Shown piece after piece: positions 1 to 6,527 of a DNA stretch of 10,948 nt (the stretch's first letter is position 1; the number at the start of each line of letters is the position of its first letter). The translations under genes were made by a program, and so were the position numbers. Under the pieces are notes generated by a model that saw only the letters and a program-made list of their open reading frames with translations, ran no database searches and was not told where the DNA came from. Source of the DNA: an uncultured Collinsella sp. (GTDB lineage Bacteria > Actinomycetota > Coriobacteriia > Coriobacteriales > Coriobacteriaceae); NCBI GenBank assembly GCA_900552295.1, contig URZB01000029.1, positions 1-10,948 of the forward strand. The letters run 5' to 3'.

Positions 1-47
1 GAGATGTAGCTCCGGCTCGTGGGCTCGGAGATGTGTATAAGAGACAG
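1..47. other. Illumina Nextera adapter left on the contig end (not genomic)
   Basis: Bases 29-47 are exactly the Tn5 mosaic end, AGATGTGTATAAGAGACAG. Bases 14-28 match the Nextera read-2 adapter with one mismatch (G instead of T at position 15). Bases 1-5 (GAGAT) match the end of the P7 primer. The eight bases between, 6-13 (GTAGCTCC), sit exactly where the i7 index belongs; from memory this is the adapter-strand form of a Nextera XT v2 index (GGAGCTAC). Genomic sequence therefore starts at base 48, and the purC reading frame should not be followed below that point. Confidence 0.97.
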
Positions 48-603
48 TGTAGATCCTGAGGGACAGGTCGCGAATCTGCGCGGCGATGTCCTCACCCACG
101 ATCTCGCAGCAACGCTCAAACGAGATATTCTCGTCGTGGTCGCCGATCTCGGCCTTCGTGGACGGCGTGAACAGCGGCTCGGGAAGCTTTGAGGCCTCGG
201 TCAGACCCTCGGGCAGCTGAATGCCGCAGACGGTGCCGTTCTCGTCATAGGTCTTCTTGCCCGAACCGGTCAGATAGCCGCGGACGATGCACTCGATAGG
301 AATCGTCTGGGCCTTCTTAACCAGCATGGCGCGGCCAGCGAGGTAGTCACGATACTCAGCAAACTCCTCGGGGAAATCCGCCGGGTCGATGGAAACGAGA
401 TGGTTGGGGACGATGTCGGCAAACTTATCGAACCAGAATGCCGAGATGCGATTGAGCACCTCTCCCTTAAACGGAATCTCGTCGGGAAGAATGAAGTCGA
501 ACGCAGAAATGCGGTCGGTGGCGACCATCAGCAGGTTTTCACCGGCATCGTAAATATCACGAACCTTGCCACGGGAATCCGGACGACGCTCCATCGTTGT
601 CAC
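48..603 (-). CDS. purC: Phosphoribosylaminoimidazole-succinocarboxamide synthase (SAICAR synthetase), 3' end missing
   Basis: PurC joins aspartate to CAIR using ATP, forming SAICAR in cytoplasmic purine synthesis. The visible 185 codons begin MTTMERRPDSRGKVRDIYD, with the family's N-terminal GKVRDIYD nucleotide-loop motif (residues 12-19). They include ATDRISAFD and a full match to the first SAICAR synthetase signature, IPIECIVRGYLTGSG. The spacing and the WF-KF-NHL stretch resemble the longer, yeast Ade1-like form of roughly 290-300 residues, so about 100 C-terminal residues, including the second signature, should be missing. I chose the GTG at 603 because AAGGAG at 612-617 lies 8 bases upstream. 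The in-frame ATG at 594 would sit too far from it. The gene lies 109 bases downstream of the histidine kinase on the same strand. Truncation is due to the contig end, not mutation. Confidence 0.95.
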
Positions 604-635
604 GTGAGTCACTCCTTACCAAAATACGACAGTAA

Positions 636-653
636 TGCGGGTTCTTTCCCGCA
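636..653 (-). other. Small hairpin in the purC leader
   Basis: TGCGGG (636-641) and CCCGCA (648-653) form a 6-bp GC-rich stem with a 6-base loop, between the histidine kinase stop and the purC start. On the minus strand it is followed by TTACTGTCGTATTTT, a broken T-rich stretch. It could be a weak terminator for the kinase transcript or a leader structure for purC. I cannot tell which. Confidence 0.3.
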
Positions 654-712
654 CGTTTTCGCAAACTCGGAGCGGCAGGGACGCGGCCCCTCCTTCACCG
701 AATAGCGAAAAG

Positions 713-2278
713 CTAGTGCTCCATTGTAGTAGATGCCGCGTCCGCCGTGTGCTCGCGGGGCAGATGAATTGTAAAAGTCGTACCCTTTCCAAGCTCCGAC
801 TCCACGGATATGTAGCCATGGTGACGCTCGACGATCTGCTTGGTCACGGCGAGGCCGACGCCCAGGCCGCCAGCTTCGCGGGCGCGGCTGGCATCGGCGC
901 GCCAAAACCGCCCGAAAATGCGCGACAGATCGTCCTTGGCAATACCGATGCCGGTATCAGAAACGGCAATGCTGACGTGCCTGCGGTCACTGAGCACCGA
1001 CACCACGACCCAACCGCCCTCGGGGGTGTAGCGCATGGCGTTGCTCATGAGGTTGATAACACATTGCGTGATCATGTCGGGATCGGCCTCGACGACATCG
1101 TCGTGCCCTTGGGTTTCATCTGCAAAGCGAAGACGAAGGTCACGGTCGGCAAACAGACGCTCCTGGCCGTTCACAATCGATCGCACGAACGGAACCATGT
1201 CCACCGGTTCTAGATTGAGCGGAGCCGTGCTGTTTTCCATACGCGATAGGTCGAGCATCTGCTGCACCAGACGAGCCAGGCGACGCGTCTCGGAAGCAAC
1301 GGTCTCCAAATGCTCATCGTCGGTGGGATACACGCCATCCTGCATGGCCTCGACCGTTGCGAGCATGGCCATAAGCGGCGTGCGAAGCTCGTGCGCAACG
1401 TCTGAGGTCAGGCGCTTCTCGTGTTTCATATCCTTCTCGAGCGAGGTGGCCATCTCATCGAAGGTCTCACCCAGCTGATCGATCTCGTCATCACCGCGCA
1501 GCCCCGTGCGAGCCGACAGGTCGCCGTCACGGATTTGCTTTGCGGTACTGGTGATGCGATGAATCGGTTTGGTGAGCATGCGCGACACGAGCGATCCGAT
1601 AACGACCGAAATGCAGATTGCAACAACCGCGGCGAGGGCCATGGCGTTAAAGGTCTTCTCCCTAAACGCAGAGTCCGCCTTGGTAAGCAGAGCGTCGGAG
1701 CCGATGGCCCACAGCTTTACCTGTCCGACATGCTCGCCGGAAGACGTTACAATCTCGACGTTAGCAACGCTATCGGAGTCGGTTGGAGCAGACGAGACCG
1801 GACTATGCGATGCCCTCTTGCCGCTCGTGTCGTCGGTCGTAGCCTGGTTTTCGCGTACATCGGCGGTGGCGCTTGCCGAGGGCCAGGAATCGTCATAAAC
1901 GATCACGCCCTTTTTATTGACGACCTGCATACCCAGATCGTCGGAAACCAAACTCGACGTTGCGACCGTGCGCAGTTCTCCCGCGGTCCAAGAGCCGTTT
2001 TCCTCATATGAGGTTGCCAACTTCTCGGCAGCGGAATTTGCGATTTCGACGATATTGGAGCGTGTGTAATCCGAAAAGACCGTGCCCCACACAACAGAGA
2101 CAACGCCCACCAGCACCAATACCGTCATGAGCGATGTCAGAGCAAAAGCAAGTGCCATGCGCGAGGGATAGCTCATCGTTGGCCGTGAATCGGAACGAGG
2201 CGTGTTCCAACTAGCCTTGGAACCCGCCTCGCTCTCCTGCTTGTGCTTTTGTCCGATTTCAAAGCGCGCAGGTGTCAT
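713..2278 (-). CDS. Two-component sensor histidine kinase (HAMP, HisKA, HATPase)
   Basis: This 521-residue membrane kinase autophosphorylates on histidine and passes the phosphate to the regulator encoded just upstream. Domain order: cytoplasmic N-terminal extension 1-40; membrane helix about 41-63; extracytoplasmic sensor about 66-209; second helix about 210-231; HAMP about 232-284; dimerisation/phosphoacceptor with AHELRTP (His296); ATPase domain with N-box NLMSNAMRYT (409-418), G1 DTGIGI (441-446), F-box FGRFWR (455-460) and G2 GLGVGLA (471-477). All catalytic motifs are intact. The sensor carries a Ser/Thr/Asp-rich, probably disordered stretch at 131-170. Its start is 11 bases after the regulator's stop, so the two are co-transcribed. 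The ribosome site (TAGGGAAA) is weak, which suggests translational coupling. An internal ATG at codon 35 has no visible ribosome site. The overall form is BaeS/PhoR-like; the signal cannot be read from the sequence. Confidence 0.93.
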   Translation of the reverse strand: MTPARFEIGQKHKQESEAGSKASWNTPRSDSRPTMSYPSRMALAFALTSLMTVLVLVGVVSVVWGTVFSDYTRSNIVEIANSAAEKLATSYEENGSWTAGELRTVATSSLVSDDLGMQVVNKKGVIVYDDSWPSASATADVRENQATTDDTSGKRASHSPVSSAPTDSDSVANVEIVTSSGEHVGQVKLWAIGSDALLTKADSAFREKTFNAMALAAVVAICISVVIGSLVSRMLTKPIHRITSTAKQIRDGDLSARTGLRGDDEIDQLGETFDEMATSLEKDMKHEKRLTSDVAHELRTPLMAMLATVEAMQDGVYPTDDEHLETVASETRRLARLVQQMLDLSRMENSTAPLNLEPVDMVPFVRSIVNGQERLFADRDLRLRFADETQGHDDVVEADPDMITQCVINLMSNAMRYTPEGGWVVVSVLSDRRHVSIAVSDTGIGIAKDDLSRIFGRFWRADASRAREAGGLGVGLAVTKQIVERHHGYISVESELGKGTTFTIHLPREHTADAASTTMEH

Positions 2279-2289
2279 ATGTGATTTCC

Positions 2290-3012
2290 CTATTTCTCGT
2301 CCGACTTATCGGTCTTGGCCGGAGCCTCGAAGCGATAGCCGACACCATGGACGGTGTAGAGCCACTTGGGCTTCTTGGGATCATCGCCCAGCTTGGCGCG
2401 AAGATTCTTCACGTGGCTATCGATGGTGCGCTCATAGCCCTCAAAGTCATACCCGAGCACTTTCTCGACCAGCTCCATGCGGTTATACACACGGCCGGGA
2501 TGGCGGGCAAGCGTGGTGAGCAGCTTAAACTCGGAAGCCGTCAGATCGACTTCCTTGCCCTCGACCAAGATCTTGTGGCCCGAGATATCGATGACCAGAT
2601 CGCCGAAGTCGAGTACCTCGACGGCGGGCTCGTCGGCCTGATGGGCACGGCGGAACAGAGCGCGAACGCGGGCGACGAGCTCGCGCGGCGAGAACGGCTT
2701 AATCAGATAGTCGTCGGCGCCGAGCTCAAGACCGATAATACGGTCCTCGATCTCGCCCTTAGCCGTCAGCATGATGATGGGGACATCCGAGGTATCGCGA
2801 ATGGTGCGGCAAACGCGCTCGCCGGGAATCTTGGGGAGCATAAGGTCGAGCACGACCAGGTCGAACTGATGCTTCTCGAACTCCTCGATCGCGGACTGGC
2901 CGTCGCCGACGCCCACAACCCAGTAGCCTTCGCGCTCGAGATAGGCAGCGACGGCGTCACGGATTGCCTTCTCATCCTCGACCAGCAGAATCTTTTTTGC
3001 ATCTGAAGCCAT
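2290..3012 (-). CDS. OmpR/PhoB-family DNA-binding response regulator
   Basis: This 240-residue protein has a receiver domain (1-120) and a winged-helix DNA-binding domain (about 132-230). Receiver residues are complete: acidic pocket E12/D13, phosphoacceptor D56 in DLVVLDLMLP, T83 and K105 in DYLIKPF. The winged helix shows the expected LTASEFKLL, recognition-helix ERTIDSHVKNLRAKL and wing VHGVGYRFE. The start is the ATG at 3012, preceded by a G-rich ribosome site (AGGGGGG) about 7 bases upstream. A TTG further upstream at 3033 would add seven residues and lacks a ribosome site. It is the first gene of the pair with the kinase 11 bases downstream, the usual arrangement for a cognate two-component system. 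Its target genes cannot be assigned; the adjacent lipoprotein and purC are candidates only by position. Confidence 0.94.
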   Translation of the reverse strand: MASDAKKILLVEDEKAIRDAVAAYLEREGYWVVGVGDGQSAIEEFEKHQFDLVVLDLMLPKIPGERVCRTIRDTSDVPIIMLTAKGEIEDRIIGLELGADDYLIKPFSPRELVARVRALFRRAHQADEPAVEVLDFGDLVIDISGHKILVEGKEVDLTASEFKLLTTLARHPGRVYNRMELVEKVLGYDFEGYERTIDSHVKNLRAKLGDDPKKPKWLYTVHGVGYRFEAPAKTDKSDEK

Positions 3013-3067
3013 AACACGGCCCCCCTGTCTCAATTAGCTAAGAACAAGCCCATTTTAACGCACCTGA

Positions 3068-3106
3068 GCCCGCCGGATGCCGCTATGACGCGGCAGCTCG
3101 GCGGGC
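3068..3106 (-). other. Strong GC-rich hairpin between lipoprotein and response regulator genes
   Basis: GCCCGCCG (3068-3075) pairs with CGGCGGGC (3099-3106), and TGCCGC (3078-3083) pairs with GCGGCA (3090-3095). The loop is 6 bases and there is a small internal loop. This is 14 bp of perfect stem, about 60 bases downstream of the lipoprotein stop. Neither strand has a clean T run after it, so it is not a textbook intrinsic terminator. It may still end the lipoprotein transcript or stabilise its 3' end. A TAAAAT at 3052-3057 could be the regulator's -10 box, but no good -35 box accompanies it. Confidence 0.5.
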
Positions 3107-3165
3107 GGTACTCACAATTACAACGCGTTTATTCCCCTGTTGGCGCCTTTTTAACCCCTCTAAGC

Positions 3166-4377
3166 TTAAAGAGAGAATAGGCGTGCAGTGACCGTCTCTG
3201 GTATACCCTGGCTGTTGCGCACCGTGGCGTACGTAAGGAATGAGTCCGATTTTCCCGCCGTAGCTGGATAATCGCCATACTCCAAAGCGCGGTCGGGCGA
3301 CAGCAGCGAGCCATAGGTCTTGGCAGAGGTGTCGATCAGGAAATGCGACGCCTGTACCTTAACAAGGTATTTATTCTTCTTGCCAGCCGCACATGCGAGC
3401 GGCTCGCGTGACAGAAAGAGGTACGGCCCTCCCTCATTACCGATATACGTGCCCATATTGCCCAGGCTGCCCACGCCGCTATAGGCCGCCTCGATAGAAA
3501 ACACGAAGGTATCGCCCATATACACGGCCTCGAAAGGCGAGACTGACGAGGGAAGGACTAGCTGGGCACGCTTGGTGTTGTTGCCGTCGGTCAGATCGAT
3601 TGCCGTTATGCCGTAGTAGACGCCCTCGTCGTTGCGGACACGCGGCGAGATGGTCAAAATGCCGTCGCTCGCGCGCGGGGCCGATGCAAAGCGGCCCGTC
3701 GATTTCCAAATTGTCTCGGCCTTGGATTCATCAAGTGAGCGACGATAGCAAAACGAATCACTACTCGTTTTATTGCCGCCTGCCGAAGGCATTTTATACC
3801 AGATGACTGATGACCCGAACGCCGTAAACAGGGGCGGATCATAGTCCTTGCCACCTCGATCGAGCTCAACCACATCGCCAGAGAGCGAAGCGCCCGACAG
3901 ATTTTGAGCGTAGAGCTTCCACGATGAATTGGCAAAGTTCATCTCAACCCACGCGAATACGCCGTCGCCGGCGCGGACATCGTAGAATGCATATCCCGTG
4001 CCCTCGACAGGATCCTCGATTAATGTGGTAAGCGAGCCATCGCCCAGGTTGAGCACACCGAGCGTGTTGGCGTGCAATGCCGATGCGGGCGCCATCATCG
4101 CCGCGGCGTAATCGCCGTCGCAGTAGTACAGCAGCGTACCCAGAGGCAGCGTCCACGACGCCGCCGGCTCAAGATCGATGTCGACAGCCTCATACTCATC
4201 CGTAATCGAGATAATTTTGGAATCGTCCTTGATAACCTGCGGCTCGCCGGCGGCATCATCGCTGGTACCCGTTTTTTTCGAGCATCCGGCAAGCACCGTG
4301 GCAGCGCCCGCGGCAGCCCCACCGAGTACAAAGCCGCGACGCGATATTCCGTTCTTGATGTGATCGGCGATACCCAT
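3166..4377 (-). CDS. Tat-signal lipoprotein of unknown function
   Basis: This 403-residue protein starts with a twin-arginine signal, SRRGFVLGG (residues 12-20), then an Ala/Gly-rich hydrophobic stretch and a lipobox LAGC with the lipidated cysteine at 32. It is thus probably exported folded through Tat and tethered to the outer face of the membrane. After a short polar linker (33-50), the rest is rich in beta-strand-like segments with recurring aromatic and Gly/Asp turns (for example LYAQNLSG, SSVIWYKMP, ITAIDLTDGNNTKRAQL). This suggests a beta-propeller or similar repeat fold, but I see no catalytic motif and recognise no named family. The ATG overlaps the stop of the upstream TSCPD gene (TAATG), so translation is probably coupled. 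I assign no function. Confidence 0.85.
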   Translation of the reverse strand: MGIADHIKNGISRRGFVLGGAAAGAATVLAGCSKKTGTSDDAAGEPQVIKDDSKIISITDEYEAVDIDLEPAASWTLPLGTLLYYCDGDYAAAMMAPASALHANTLGVLNLGDGSLTTLIEDPVEGTGYAFYDVRAGDGVFAWVEMNFANSSWKLYAQNLSGASLSGDVVELDRGGKDYDPPLFTAFGSSVIWYKMPSAGGNKTSSDSFCYRRSLDESKAETIWKSTGRFASAPRASDGILTISPRVRNDEGVYYGITAIDLTDGNNTKRAQLVLPSSVSPFEAVYMGDTFVFSIEAAYSGVGSLGNMGTYIGNEGGPYLFLSREPLACAAGKKNKYLVKVQASHFLIDTSAKTYGSLLSPDRALEYGDYPATAGKSDSFLTYATVRNSQGIPETVTARLFSL

Positions 4378-4640
4378 TAGGCGATCTCGGTGCGAGCGGC
4401 CTCGATAGCGCGTGTAAGCTGGTCGGCGCAGGAGGTCTTTTTCATACCGCAGGTATTACCGGCGAGAACCTCGATTACGCGATCGGCAGGAGCGCCCTCG
4501 ACCAGCTTGGAGATAGCCTTGAGATTGCCGTCGCAGCCGCCGGTAAACTCAACGCCCATCACCTTGTTGCCGTCATCGGAAAGATCAAGGTGAATATTGC
4601 GAGCACACACGCCCTGAGGCTTGTAATCAAACGAAATCAT
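4377..4640 (-). CDS. TSCPD-domain mini-protein (TIGR03905 type)
   Basis: This 87-residue protein matches the small stand-alone TSCPD proteins, whose domain also occurs at the C-terminus of some vitamin B12-dependent ribonucleotide reductases. Four cysteines are spaced as expected for a metal or redox site: C12 (GVCARNI), C36 (GGCDGNL), C64 (NTCGMK) and C71 (TSCADQL, the family's TSCPDQL-type motif with Ala for Pro). There is no signal or membrane segment, so it is cytoplasmic. The start has a good ribosome site (GAGAGGGGATCGC before ATG). Its last base overlaps the start of the Tat lipoprotein gene. The biochemical role of the stand-alone family is not established; zinc binding is inferred from the cysteines. 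Confidence 0.85.
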   Translation of the reverse strand: MISFDYKPQGVCARNIHLDLSDDGNKVMGVEFTGGCDGNLKAISKLVEGAPADRVIEVLAGNTCGMKKTSCADQLTRAIEAARTEIA

Positions 4641-4674
4641 GCGATCCCCTCTCAGAATGTTATTCGAGACGACT

Positions 4675-4701
4675 ATTATCCCCGTCTTTCCCTAAATGCA
4701 A
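4675..4701 (-). promoter_or_regulatory. Possible promoter of the TSCPD-lipoprotein unit
   Basis: On the minus strand, a TTGCAT -35-like box (4696-4701) precedes GATAAT (4675-4680). The spacing is 15 bases, shorter than ideal; TAATAG two bases further on would give 17. It lies just past the hairpin that follows purB and 35 bases before the TSCPD start, which fits a new transcription unit beginning here. Confidence 0.35.
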
Positions 4702-4704
4702 CGA

Positions 4705-4742
4705 GGCGCTTTGCCGGCAACACACATTACCAGCAAAGCGCC
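4705..4742 (-). terminator. Hairpin after purB, probable terminator
   Basis: GGCGCTTTGC (4705-4714) and GCAAAGCGCC (4733-4742) are perfect inverted repeats with an 18-base loop that can add a GG/CC pair. The hairpin begins 26 bases past the purB stop. The following minus-strand sequence (TCGTTGCATTT) is only moderately T-rich, so termination may be partial. Confidence 0.55.
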
Positions 4743-4768
4743 CTAAAAAGCTAACGTTATGCCCGAAC

Positions 4769-6115
4769 CTACTCGAAGCTCAGCTGCTCCAGACGATCAA
4801 AGACCGTGTCGATACGGGTGAGGAAGTCCCACGGATCAAAGATCTCGTCGAGCTTCTCCTGGCTGACGGTGCAGCGCGGGTCGGCCTCGAGACGCTCCTT
4901 AAAGGTGGGGCCGGAGACACAATCCTGTACCTCGTGCCAGGTTGCCATGGCGTTCTCCTGCACAATGGCGTACGCGTCCTCGCGGGTGATGCCCGTGTCG
5001 ACGAGGGCGAGCAGCACCTTGGAGGAGAAGATGAGGCCGCGGGTCTTATTGAGGTTGGCCATCATGCGGGCAGGGTACAGCTGCAGGCCGTCGATAACGC
5101 GGATGAGGCACTGGAACATGTGGTCGAGTGCGATGAAGCTATCGGCCTGGGCGACACGCTCGGCAGAGGAGTGCGAAATGTCACGCTCGTGCCACAGGGC
5201 GACGTTATCGAAGGCGACCTGGGCGTTGGACTTCACGACGCGCGACAGACCGCAGACCTTCTCCATGGTGATGGGATTGCGCTTGTGCGGCATGGCGGAG
5301 CTGCCCTTTTGGCCCTTACGGAACGGCTCCTCGGCCTCGAGCGTATCAGTCTTCTGCAGATTGCGGACCTCGGTCGCGATGCGCTCGCAGGTGGCTGCGG
5401 TGGTAGCGAGAACGCCGGCGAGATAGGCGTGATGGTCGCGGCTGATAACCTGCGTGGACAGCGGGTCGTGAACCAGGCCCAGGTGCTCGCAGACGTACTC
5501 CTCGACAAACGGCTCGATGGAGCTGTACGTGCCGACAGCGCCCGAGATGGCACCGAAGGCAACATTCTTGCGGGCGTCCTCAAGACGATCCAGATCGCGC
5601 TTGAGCTCCCAGGCCCAAGAGCCAAACTTCATGCCGAAGGTCATCGGCTCGGCGTGGATGCCATGAGTGCGGCCGGCACAGAGCGTGTTGCGCTCCTCAA
5701 AGGCGCGACGCTTGCAAATCTCGCCGAGCTTCTTGACGTCCTCGATGATCAGGTCGCAGGCCTGGGTGAGCTGGTAGCACAGGGCCGTGTCGCCCAGATC
5801 GGAGCTGGTCATGCCATAGTGAACCCAGCGGCTGGGCTTGGGGTCGCCCTCGGGAACATCGGCATCGATGTATTCCTTCATGTTGGTCAGGAAGGCAATG
5901 ACGTCGTGGCGCGTGACTTCCTCGATCTCATCGACCTTCGCCTTCTCAAAGTTGGCATGGTCGCGGATCCACTGGGCCTCGTCTTTGGAAATACCGATCT
6001 TGCCGAGCTCCGCCTGGGCCTCGCAGGCCAGAACCTCGATTTCCTGCCAAATGGCGTACTTGTTCTCGAGGGAGAAGATGTGTCCCATCTCCGGGCGGGT
6101 ATAGCGATCGATCAT
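4769..6115 (-). CDS. purB: Adenylosuccinate lyase
   Basis: PurB releases fumarate twice in purine synthesis: from SAICAR to give AICAR, and from adenylosuccinate to give AMP. The 448-residue product has the fumarase/aspartase superfamily signature GSSAMPHKRNP at 271-281, which holds the flexible catalytic-serine loop. It also has the substrate-binding HYGMTSSD (99-106) and RTHGIHAEP (149-157), whose His151 is the likely general acid. Length is within the normal range. I chose the ATG at 6115 (MIDRYTRPEM) because AAGGAG lies 5 bases upstream and MIDRY is the typical family N-terminus. A longer frame from 6181 adds 22 residues that read through the promoter region. It is followed by a hairpin terminator, so it is likely transcribed alone. 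Its pathway partner purC lies about 4 kb further along the same strand. Confidence 0.96.
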   Translation of the reverse strand: MIDRYTRPEMGHIFSLENKYAIWQEIEVLACEAQAELGKIGISKDEAQWIRDHANFEKAKVDEIEEVTRHDVIAFLTNMKEYIDADVPEGDPKPSRWVHYGMTSSDLGDTALCYQLTQACDLIIEDVKKLGEICKRRAFEERNTLCAGRTHGIHAEPMTFGMKFGSWAWELKRDLDRLEDARKNVAFGAISGAVGTYSSIEPFVEEYVCEHLGLVHDPLSTQVISRDHHAYLAGVLATTAATCERIATEVRNLQKTDTLEAEEPFRKGQKGSSAMPHKRNPITMEKVCGLSRVVKSNAQVAFDNVALWHERDISHSSAERVAQADSFIALDHMFQCLIRVIDGLQLYPARMMANLNKTRGLIFSSKVLLALVDTGITREDAYAIVQENAMATWHEVQDCVSGPTFKERLEADPRCTVSQEKLDEIFDPWDFLTRIDTVFDRLEQLSFE

Positions 6116-6159
6116 AGCGGCTCCTTTTTGGTTATTGGCACGTTGGTCGTAACCCAACC

Positions 6160-6165
6160 ATTGTA
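6160..6165 (-). promoter_or_regulatory. Possible purB -10 box
   Basis: On the minus strand TACAAT (5 of 6 consensus bases) lies about 45 bases before the purB start. No convincing -35 box stands 16-18 bases upstream: a TTGCAC is present, but only 10 bases away. Weak support. Confidence 0.3.
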
Positions 6166-6238
6166 CCGTGCGCAGGTGCAAGTATGGGCAGTAGGCATTA
6201 ACCTAACATTTTGGAATTGGAGCGACCATGAGGACGTC

Positions 6239-6358
6239 TGCGTATTTGCTTCGCAAATCCGCACCGGCTTCAGGCGCCTGTCGGCGCCTTCGCCTGCTCG
6301 CTACAAACGCTTCGCGTTTGCTTTACGCTCGCACCCTGTCGGGTTCGAGTCCCGGCGC
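6239..6358 (+). repeat. Cluster of short perfect hairpins (intergenic palindromic repeat region)
   Basis: Four stem-loops follow one another. (1) ATTTGC-TTC-GCAAAT (6244-6258), extended outward by TGCG/CGCA after one mismatch. (2) AGGCGCC-TGTC-GGCGCCT (6272-6289). (3) CAAACGC-TTC-GCGTTTG (6304-6320), flanked by direct repeats GCTCGC at 6296-6301 and 6327-6332. (4) ACCC-TGTC-GGGT (6333-6344), which overlaps a T-arm-like hairpin GGG-TTCGAGT-CCC (6341-6353). Loops alternate TTC and TGTC. No credible gene covers the region. On the minus strand a GTAG (6301-6304) sits before hairpin 2, as in REP elements, but no transposase is present. It could be a REP/MITE-like repeat or a structured RNA. Confidence 0.6.
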
Positions 6359-6363
6359 TTTAT
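6339..6363 (+). pseudogene. tRNA 3'-end-like fragment (T-arm only)
   Basis: TCGGG-TTCGAGT-CCCGG (6339-6355) has the stem length, 7-base loop and TTCGAGT sequence of a tRNA T-arm. It is followed by CGCTTTAT, where an acceptor strand and discriminator would be. No matching 5' acceptor, D-arm or anticodon arm lies upstream, and no CCA follows. It is at most a tRNA remnant, or part of the hairpin repeat that resembles one. It shares 14 bases in inverted orientation with the T-arm of the intact tRNA-Gly. Confidence 0.35.
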
Positions 6364-6365
6364 TG

Positions 6366-6398
6366 AAAAAAGCACGGCACCGTAATGGTGCCGTGCTT
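6366..6398 (-). terminator. Intrinsic terminator of tRNA-Gly
   Basis: AAGCACGGCACC (6370-6381) and GGTGCCGTGCTT (6387-6398) form a perfect 12-bp stem with a 5-base loop. On the minus strand a run of six T follows (6366-6371). It starts 11 bases after the tRNA CCA end. Confidence 0.9.
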
Positions 6399-6409
6399 GT
6401 GCTTCTAGC

Positions 6410-6484
6410 TGGAGCGGGCAACGGGACTCGAACCCGCGAGTGTCAGCTTGGGAAGCTGATGCCTTACCACTTGGCGATGCCCGC
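6410..6484 (-). tRNA. tRNA-Gly (anticodon CCC)
   Basis: All arms fold by hand. The acceptor GCGGGCA pairs with TGCCCGC over 7 bp. The D-arm is GCC/GGC. The anticodon stem TCAGC/GCTGA encloses the loop TTCCCAA (anticodon CCC, for GGG codons). A short variable region is followed by the T-arm GCGGG-TTCGAGT-CCCGT. Discriminator T and an encoded CCA follow. It has its own promoter and terminator and stands alone between purB and the divergently oriented adhesin gene. Confidence 0.96.
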
Positions 6485-6497
6485 ATATGTGGGGGAT

Positions 6498-6527
6498 AGT
6501 ATAACGCGGTTGTCTTGTTCGATACAA
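6498..6527 (-). promoter_or_regulatory. Promoter of tRNA-Gly
   Basis: On the minus strand TTGTAT (6522-6527) and TATACT (6498-6503) are separated by 18 bases and match the sigma-70 consensus well. The -10 box ends 13 bases before the mature tRNA 5' end, leaving a short leader for processing. Confidence 0.75.

Noticed and set aside
48..603. purC as a pseudogene
   Set aside because: The frame is intact; the loss of the 3' end coincides exactly with the adapter junction.
2272..3006. 244-codon open frame on the plus strand
   Set aside because: It is the mirror of the response regulator gene in a GC-rich codon pattern and has no recognisable protein features.
6239..6358. CRISPR array
   Set aside because: The palindromes differ in sequence and spacing, there is no repeat-spacer periodicity, and no cas genes are near.
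4934..6385. 483-codon open frame on the plus strand
   Set aside because: It is antisense to purB, whose conserved motifs are unambiguous. It has no ribosome site and runs into the hairpin cluster. Long antisense frames are common in GC-rich genes.
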